A stretch of DNA of 64,000 bases from AC-32 sp963754265 (GTDB lineage Bacteria > Actinomycetota > Thermoleophilia > Gaiellales > Gaiellaceae), in NCBI GenBank assembly GCA_963754265.1, contig CAVWFB010000001.1, positions 62,001 through 126,000 of the forward strand, written 5' to 3'. Both the position numbers and the translations under genes were made by a program. How positions within the stretch are numbered: the first letter of the stretch is position 1; the number at the start of each line of letters is the position of its first letter. Of this stretch, positions 58,528-64,000 are shown piece by piece. The notes beneath the pieces were generated by a model that saw only the letters and a program-made list of their open reading frames with translations, searched no databases and was not told the DNA's origin.

Positions 58528-58876
58528 GGAGGGACCCGAACAACCGGTCGTAGTCTGCTACCAGCCGGGGCTCGCCGATCGCAGCCGCGAGTCCGTCCGC
58601 CGTCATGTCCGGCCCGTACCGCATCGTGTCGCACCCCAGGCTTCGGTCTTTGCGGCCAGCCGTATGGGCGGCACGTCGTGCTGGTCGAACACGAATCGGG
58701 GAGTGAATCCCTGGAGCCGCGATGGGACGCGTCCGACGAGGGAGAAATTATTGGGAGGGTTTGCTCGCGGATCCGGCCCACGACTCCACTGCCGGGATGC
58801 GGTTGCGCCTACAGGTGCAGGGTCCGCCTCCAGTAGTGCGTTCTGGCTCACGATCACGACGTGGGGCGGCTTCCTC
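58517..58876 (-). pseudogene. Degraded glycosyltransferase remnant
   Basis: The minus strand here carries glycosyltransferase-like fragments in two frames: HVVIVSQNALLEADP at the top, NNFSLVGRVPSRLQGFTPRF with FVFDQHDVPPIRLAAKTEAW in the middle, and LRYGPDMTADGLAAAIGEP with RLVADYDRLFGSLRVG to a stop at 58517-58519. The order matches N terminus, middle and C-terminal helix of a GT, but only about 120 codons remain instead of 350-400. The 5-prime end overlaps the tail of the next GT gene. Confidence 0.5.
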
Positions 58877-60029
58877 GCTTCGTTGTTTCCCCCTCGTGGC
58901 GGTGAGCCTGCGCCGCGGGGCGGTCGAGGTCGGCCAGGAGCTCCGCATATCCACTCGTCATCGCCTCGATCGAGAACAACCGCTGTTGACGCTCCCGGCC
59001 GGCCTGCCCCAGCTGGGCGAGACGCGACGCGTCGCGAGCCAGGCCAACCAGCTCGGCCGCCATCTCCCACGGCTGGTCGGGTGAGATGAGGAGACCGGTC
59101 TCGCCGTCCACGACCACCTCCGAAAGGCCGCCCACGTGGGTTGCGATCACCGGTCGTGCAACCGACATCGCCTCGAGCACCGACATCGGCAGCGCCTCGA
59201 CGGCACTCGTCAGACACACGACGTCGGCGGCATGCATGATGTCCACAGCGTCCGCGCGGAACCCCAGCATGCGGACGACGCCGCCCGATCGCTCGACGGC
59301 CTGCACCACCGACGCCGTGTCCGGGCCGTCACCTACGACGAGGCCGCGGACGACGGGCTCGGCGGCATGCGCGGCTGCCACCTGGTCCACGAAAACACTC
59401 GCTCGTTTCTCCGGACGCAGCGTCGTCACGAGCACCGCCAAGAACGACTCCGGAGCAATGTCGAGCTCGGTACGCAGCGCCTCGCGATTCCGCACCGGGG
59501 GATCGTCTGCTACGCCGCTTACGATCACACGGATCGCTTCGGGCCGATAGCCGTCGCGTACCAGTTGCTCCTTCTGACTCTGGGCCACCCCGACGACGGC
59601 CGTCACGTGAGGCCTCATCGGACCGAGGAGGAGCTCCTGGTGCCTGCGGAGCGCTCGCATCCCAAGCGGGTCTGGGCCGAGGTGCTCGGTGACGACGTGG
59701 GCTGCGTGCTGCCGTCGCGCGAGGACGTGGCCGACTAGGTGCGCACTCAGACCGCGTGACACCACAGCGGATGACTGCGGTCTCCCCAACCGAAGCGCGC
59801 GCGCCAGCCCGAAGGGGTCGGCCCTGTGCCGCAGGCGGGCGCACGCGATCTGGACACCTCGCGCGCGCAACTCCTCGAAATAGACACCACGGCCGTCGAG
59901 TGTGATTACGCTCACAGCAAAACCCCGCTCGGAAAGGCCGGGGATCAGAATCGCCCACTGGCGCTCTGCGCCGCCCGCTTCCAGGTTGGGGCAGACGAAC
60001 ACGACCCTCTGACCCCGCTCGCCGCTCAT
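58854..60029 (-). CDS. Glycosyltransferase family 4
   Basis: A 391-residue GT-B enzyme. The N-terminal domain starts VVFVCPNLEAGGAERQWAIL, with the GGAERQ loop typical of GT4. The C-terminal donor-binding domain has LVTTLRPEKRASVFVDQVAAA, VVRGLVVGDGPDTASV, MLGFRADAVDIMHAADVVCLTSAVEALPMSVLEAMSVARPVIATHVGG with the E-x7-E-like EALPMSVLEAM motif. It transfers a nucleotide-activated sugar to an acceptor glycan or lipid; the sugar is unknown. ATG overlaps the next GT gene stop by 4 bp, so the two are one unit. Confidence 0.9.
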   Translation of the reverse strand: MSGERGQRVVFVCPNLEAGGAERQWAILIPGLSERGFAVSVITLDGRGVYFEELRARGVQIACARLRHRADPFGLARALRLGRPQSSAVVSRGLSAHLVGHVLARRQHAAHVVTEHLGPDPLGMRALRRHQELLLGPMRPHVTAVVGVAQSQKEQLVRDGYRPEAIRVIVSGVADDPPVRNREALRTELDIAPESFLAVLVTTLRPEKRASVFVDQVAAAHAAEPVVRGLVVGDGPDTASVVQAVERSGGVVRMLGFRADAVDIMHAADVVCLTSAVEALPMSVLEAMSVARPVIATHVGGLSEVVVDGETGLLISPDQPWEMAAELVGLARDASRLAQLGQAGRERQQRLFSIEAMTSGYAELLADLDRPAAQAHRHEGETTKRGSRPTS

Positions 60030-61027
60030 CGCTCGAATCGATCGGCCAGGAGGCGACGATACACCTGAAGCACGCGCTCAGCGATAGGCCGGCGTCCGTA
60101 GGCCACCATGGATTCGCGCAGTAGAGGCTCGCGGCCCATGTCCAGTGCCCTCCCGACAGCCTTCGCCAGGGCTTCCGGCTCGCGCGCTACGATCGCGCAT
60201 CCCGGCAGACCGGCGACCACCGTGGAGACGTCCCCGACCGCAACCGACACGACCGGCGTGCGGCATGCGAGCGCCTCCTTTACCACCACCGGTGCGCCCT
60301 CGCACATCGACGTGATCACGGCCACGTCGGCGGCATTCATCGCGAGCGCGACCTCCCTGCGGGATAGTCCGTCGAGGCTGGTCGCCGACACGCCGGGCCT
60401 GCTCCGGCGCAGCCGATCGATCATCGCATCGAACACATCGACCCGCTTGTTCGCGATCTTCGAGCGGTCGGAGCGGGCGGCGGGAAACAACACGCAGGGT
60501 CCGACCCGCGGCCAGCCCAGCTCCCGTCGAGCTTCGGCGCGTTCAACTGGAGCAAACACGTCCAGGTCGACGGCGCACGGGATCACCGGGGCATCGTGAA
60601 CCCCCAGCCTAGTGGCGATCGCAGGTGCCACCGCGATCGGCTGTGTTCGGCGCGCGACCAACCATGAGACGGTGCGCTGCCACCGCACCCAGGCGTCACT
60701 GCCATGGAAGGTCGTCACGACCGGCGTTGCGAGCTGCAGCGACGCGAGCGCACCGGAAAGCCCATAGTGGGCGTGAACGATGTCGTACCGCTCTAGCCGC
60801 AGCGCGCGGCGAAGCCGTGGTGCCGCCATCAGATAGCGCTGCTTGTGGGAGCGCGCGTCGAACGCCACTACCGACACGTCGACGCCTAGGCGGCGCAGGT
60901 CGTCTACCTGATCCTTGACGAAGCAGCCGAAATGTGGCTCCACCTGCGTCGGGTACATATTGGTCAGCACAAGCACACGAATCCCGCGACCGCATCGCCC
61001 AGGCCCCATCGTCTCGACGTTCGTCAC
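60026..61027 (-). CDS. Glycosyltransferase family 4
   Basis: A 333-residue GT-B enzyme. The N-terminal domain is IRVLVLTNMYPTQVEPHFGCFVKDQVDDLRRLGVDVSV, then DIVHAHYGLSGALASLQLATPVVTTFHGSDA. The donor domain holds CVLFPAARSDRSKIANKRVDVF, VALAMNAADVAVITSMCEGAPVVVKEALACRTPVVSVAVGDV with the E-x7-E motif in EGAPVVVKEAL. It lies upstream of and coupled to the second GT4 gene by a 4-bp ATGA overlap. The start at 61027 is uncertain; an inner start near IRVLVLTN is possible. Confidence 0.9.
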   Translation of the reverse strand: MTNVETMGPGRCGRGIRVLVLTNMYPTQVEPHFGCFVKDQVDDLRRLGVDVSVVAFDARSHKQRYLMAAPRLRRALRLERYDIVHAHYGLSGALASLQLATPVVTTFHGSDAWVRWQRTVSWLVARRTQPIAVAPAIATRLGVHDAPVIPCAVDLDVFAPVERAEARRELGWPRVGPCVLFPAARSDRSKIANKRVDVFDAMIDRLRRSRPGVSATSLDGLSRREVALAMNAADVAVITSMCEGAPVVVKEALACRTPVVSVAVGDVSTVVAGLPGCAIVAREPEALAKAVGRALDMGREPLLRESMVAYGRRPIAERVLQVYRRLLADRFER

Positions 61028-61049
61028 ATTCGTGCGCGCGAGGCGTGAG

Positions 61050-61355
61050 TCAGGGAGCGGCGCTCGTACGCCAATCCAGGAAGCAGGGATGGCCGTCGTG
61101 CATGCGGGACCGCTCTGCGGCCTCGATCAGGCGTGCGACATCGAGCCCCAGGAGCGCCGACGAGCGGGGTGTCGTGCCCGAGCGGATTGCGCGGTCGGGC
61201 CCAAGTCCCAGATCACGCTCAGACCGGGTCTTCACCGGCTCCGGCTCGGCTGCTGAGACGACCTGCCCGAGACCTTCGACGGCCGGTTGTACCGATGCCA
61301 TCAGACCGTCGCCTTGCGCCGCAGAACCTCGAGCGGAGTCCGGAGGATCACGCAC
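61050..61355 (-). CDS. Uncertain small frame in the polysaccharide locus
   Basis: A minus-strand frame of up to 101 codons (or 83 from the ATG at 61301) between the Wzz-kinase and GT genes. Its C-terminal half (LLGLDVARLIEAAERSRMHDGHPCFLDW) looks protein-like, but there is no recognisable family and no strong ribosome-binding site. It could be a remnant of another gene of the locus. Without it, 61028-61347 would be an empty gap. Confidence 0.25.
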   Translation of the reverse strand: MRDPPDSARGSAAQGDGLMASVQPAVEGLGQVVSAAEPEPVKTRSERDLGLGPDRAIRSGTTPRSSALLGLDVARLIEAAERSRMHDGHPCFLDWRTSAAP

Positions 61356-63014
61356 CGGGCACTCGCTGCGGGCGGTTCCCGGAGGTCACGCGATCCCGCC
61401 CCCCGCGCGTGCCCTCGTCTTCCAGGTCCTCGGCTCGTTCCTCGGGCGGGCGCTTCCCGCCAGCGATGGGGTCGAACGCCCGGGTCAACGTCGAACGCAT
61501 CCCGCGAATACGAGTACCGCGATCCACCGTCTCGCTCACTGTTGCGATGACGCCGAGCTTGGGCGTCGGGCAGGCCTCGAGCACGCGGCGGGTCTCGGCG
61601 AGGGTCGTCCAGCGCACCTGGTTCACCCCGGCGACGAGGATCAGCGCGTCCGTGTGTGCGGCGACGGTCACCGCGTCGCCGACTGCGAGCACAGGCGCCG
61701 TATCGATCAGCAGCAGATCGCACCGCCTGGCCAGATCCGCCAGGGCTTCGGGCACGAAGCTCGAGAGCAAGAACTCGCCTGGGTCCTGCGGCTGCGGACC
61801 GCCCGTCATGACCTGCAGCATCCCGGCGTCTGCCATCGGTCGGTCCGGGTGCACGTCGACGGCGTTGAGTGCGTCGACCAGCTTGACACCCCCCGCGACG
61901 CTCGTGAGACCGGGTCGATGGTCCAATCCGAAGAAGCGATCGATGCTCGGGTGCCGTAGGTCGAGGTCGACGAGGATGATATGGCGGCCGGACCGCGCGA
62001 GGATCACTGCCAGATTCGCAGCAGTCGTGGATTTGCCCTCACCCCTAGTCGTGCTGGTGATCACGATCGAGCCAGCGCGATGCTGAAGTTGGGAGATTTC
62101 CAGGTTGTTCTTGAGAATCCTGAACGCCTCGGCGCTGGGCCCCGTCGGCTCCGACAGGGTGGCCAGCTGCCTGGCCTGCGCGAGGCGGCGATCAGGTCTC
62201 GGCACCTGACCGAGCAGCGGCACGCCCAGTCGCGCTGTTAGTTCGTCTGCGGAGTGCACCCGCGTGTCAAGCGATTTGCGGAGGAAGGCCAACGCGATGC
62301 CCAGTGCTAACCCGACAAGTACCCCCAGAATGACGTTGCGGCGAGTCTTGGGTTGCACAAGAGAGGCATTGCTGGCCGGACCGACCACCACCGCGCTCGA
62401 GCCAGCCGCCTGTAGTGTCTGCAAATCCGCCAGATCGCGCTCTCTGGCAGCCAGGCGACGGTAAATTTCAGAGCCCCCCTTACCTGAAGCGGCGAGAGAC
62501 TCCAACTTTCGGCGCGCGTCCGAAAATCGCCGCTGATAGCGCGACGGTGTCGAGCCTCTTCCGGTACAACGTGAACTGCCTCGCGTAAACGTCGGCCAGC
62601 CTCTCGGCAACACTCGGGATCGTGGTCCGTGACCGAGAAGGTCAGCAGATCGACGTTGGGGTTTACGCTCACGCTCGAGTTCGCAAGCAGGCCGGCGGCA
62701 GTGCGATCTGGCAAGTCGGCCGCCTTCACGGCCATCTGGGCGACGGTCCCTACGCGCGCCAGTCTGGCCTGCGTGGCCGCGTACCGGTCGGGGGGCGAGC
62801 CGACGGAGGTGGTGAGATTCAGCGCTGCAGCGGTTGGGTTCTGCTCATTGACCAGAACGTCGGCCGACGACTGATAAAGGTGTTGCTGACTAGAGGAGGC
62901 TGCAAACGCGATCAGCGGGACTGTGACCACGGCCAGGAGCACAATCCACTTCTGGCGGCCGAGGACACTCAACCAGTCGCGAAGGACCGATTCATCGTCC
63001 CAACGCTCGCTCAC
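61348..63014 (-). CDS. Wzz-type chain-length determinant fused to CpsD/CapB-like kinase, frame-disrupted
   Basis: The N-terminal part, from GTG 63014 behind GGAG, is a Wzz domain: WLSVLGRQKWIVLLAVVTVPLIAF (membrane helix 1), YQSSADVLVNEQNPTAAALNL, then VAERLADVYARQFTLYRKRLD in a second frame and RYQRRFSDARRKLESLAASG in a third. The membrane helix NVILGVLVGLALGIALAFLRKSLD follows. The kinase has Walker A STTRGEGKSTTAANLAVILA, Walker A-prime ILVDLDLRHP and Walker B CDLLLIDTAPVLA. Two single-base shifts lie near 62560-62610. The C-terminal tail has no tyrosine cluster. It controls polymer length or export of a surface polysaccharide. Confidence 0.8.
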
Positions 63015-63077
63015 TTCCAAGCTCCTGGTTGTGATTCGATCTCTGAGCTCCCGCGCAACTCCTTGTGAGTCCTTTTC

Positions 63078-63919
63078 TTAGTTTCCGCGGAGCTTCTGCA
63101 GGGATTGGAACACCGCGACCTTCGTCCTGTCGACGCGCTCTGATTTCCCCAGCGGCTGCGGCGAGAGGTGGAGCTGGCGCAGCCGCTTGTTGATCCTCGA
63201 CACACCCTCGGCCTGCTCGGTGTATGAGGTGAAGAACGGGATCGAGAACGAGATCGGAGACGCCTGCCTCGGTCTCGACCCAGTGAGGGACATACGACGG
63301 TAGGTACACACCGACGCCGGGCTCGAGACGGGTTGTCACCGCCGGCCTTTCCATCGCCTCGAAATCGCAGTCTTCGCCGTCGATGTAACGATCGAGCTCG
63401 CGGTGTCGTCGGACGGGATCGTGGTCGAACGTAGCGACGCTGACGTGTTTGAGGCCCTTCACCTGCAGCAGGAAGCTGTGCTCGACATCGAAGTGCATCG
63501 GCGTGGTCGCGGCCGGGCAGGAGATGAACAGGTAGCCGGCCCGCCGCGTCATTCCGCCCTCGCGTTCTGCGACGAGCTCTGCGACCTCGTCCAGGCACTC
63601 GTTGATCAGCTCGGCGTACTCAGGCGCTTGCTGGATGTCTCGCAGGAGTCACCCTGACTCCGCTGCGCTCGACATCCTTGATGGTTTCGGATGGCGGCCC
63701 CGAGCCGATGTCGACGTAGCCGAAGCCGGAGTTCGCGAGGGGCAGGTTTCCCTGCTCGCGTCGCACCGATTCGGGTGGCAGCCGGTCGGCGAGCTCGGCG
63801 ATAGCGTCGATCGTGAACAGCGGATGTTCGGCAAGGCCGTGTCGCACGGAAACCGACCGCCGTGCGAACGCGTCCTCGAATGCCGCGGTGTCGATATCAA
63901 CAACACGGATCGACCGCAT
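63078..63919 (-). CDS. JmjC/cupin-8-like oxygenase, frame-disrupted
   Basis: ATG at 63919 is preceded by GGGGGAGGA. The N-terminal part is RSIRVVDIDTAAFEDAFARRSVSVRHGLAEHPLFTIDAIAELADRL. The middle, in another frame, has YLFISCPAATTPMHFDVEHSFLLQVKGLKHVSVATFD with the HxD iron ligands and LEPGVGVYLPSYVPHWVETEAG with the third His. The last part is again in another frame: ISFSIPFFTSYTEQAEGVSRINKRLRQL to the stop at 63078. After repair the protein is about 281 residues and keeps the full His-Asp-His facial triad of a 2-oxoglutarate/Fe(II) oxygenase. The breaks are near 63240 and 63650. Substrate is unknown. Confidence 0.7.
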
Positions 63920-64000
63920 TTGATGTCCTCCCCCTTATTACAGGGCCCGTTCGCGCAAGGAACAAGCCGTTCTTCCTGACCCGAACCAATCTACTATCCG

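Overview
The window is about 64 kb of very GC-rich DNA with frequent GTG and TTG starts, dense stop/start overlaps (ATGA, GTGA) and no rRNA or CRISPR. Gene content suggests an actinobacterium, most likely a Thermoleophilia/Gaiellales-type lineage: a clpX-clpP-tig string with a second clpP, several ECF sigma factors paired with membrane proteins, GAF/SpoIIE phosphatase signalling, a zinc-ribbon cyclase-ATPase, CAP-domain secreted proteins and a DUF6458-like protein. The taxonomic call is inference from family composition. Many genes that should be intact carry single-base frame breaks while the very long genes are clean, so this may be a metagenome-derived assembly with residual indels, or some genes are truly decaying.

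Layout. 1-8150: valS (partial), a flippase-like membrane protein, a REP-like palindrome, clpX-clpP1-tig, a double cupin, a Kelch protein and tRNA-Leu. 8250-15860: tRNA-His, tRNA-Arg(TCG), a SAM hydroxide adenosyltransferase operon, an ECF sigma factor divergent from a membrane protein, PfpI, fabF, clpP2 and tRNA-Arg(TCT). 15860-25350: a SpoIIE-type phosphatase bracketed by tRNA-Arg and a partial tRNA-Arg copy, CAP and AI-2E-family proteins, tRNA-Gly, a frameshifted histidine phosphatase, a glutamine/serine-rich repetitive secreted protein, a cyclase-ATPase of 1072 residues and tRNA-Pro. 25500-33750: a CAP protein, a lone receiver, a very large multi-GAF kinase whose H-box lacks the histidine, a candidate structured RNA, and an ABC-2 exporter operon divergent from a MarR regulator. 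33740-42300: ileS with unusual signature motifs, trxA, DUF2231, Nudix, cyclic-nucleotide-binding, serine hydrolase, RidA, glutamate-cysteine-ligase-like and collagen-like genes. 42270-50500: PAS-LuxR, a second ECF sigma with a membrane beta-propeller, an M74-like murein endopeptidase, a peroxiredoxin with an in-frame TGA, a membrane glycosyltransferase-like protein, a lipoprotein hydrolase, PadR and fabI. 50550-56640: a large subtilisin, an SDR, then MarR, a broken MFS gene, a thioredoxin-fold protein and a redoxin. 56640-64000: an envelope or exopolysaccharide locus on the minus strand (glycosyltransferases, Wzz/tyrosine-kinase-like protein, JmjC-like oxygenase) with clear gene remnants.

The strongest discovery candidate is at 45228-45686: a 152-residue peroxiredoxin whose only possible redox residue is encoded by TGA, exactly at the peroxidatic cysteine position, followed 14 nt later by a perfect 7-bp hairpin with a GU-containing loop. 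This is best explained as a selenocysteine peroxiredoxin. Other notable points are the histidine-less sensor kinase, the structured element upstream of it, the tRNA-Arg duplication around a phosphatase gene, and overlapping divergent leaderless promoters for an exporter and its MarR regulator.
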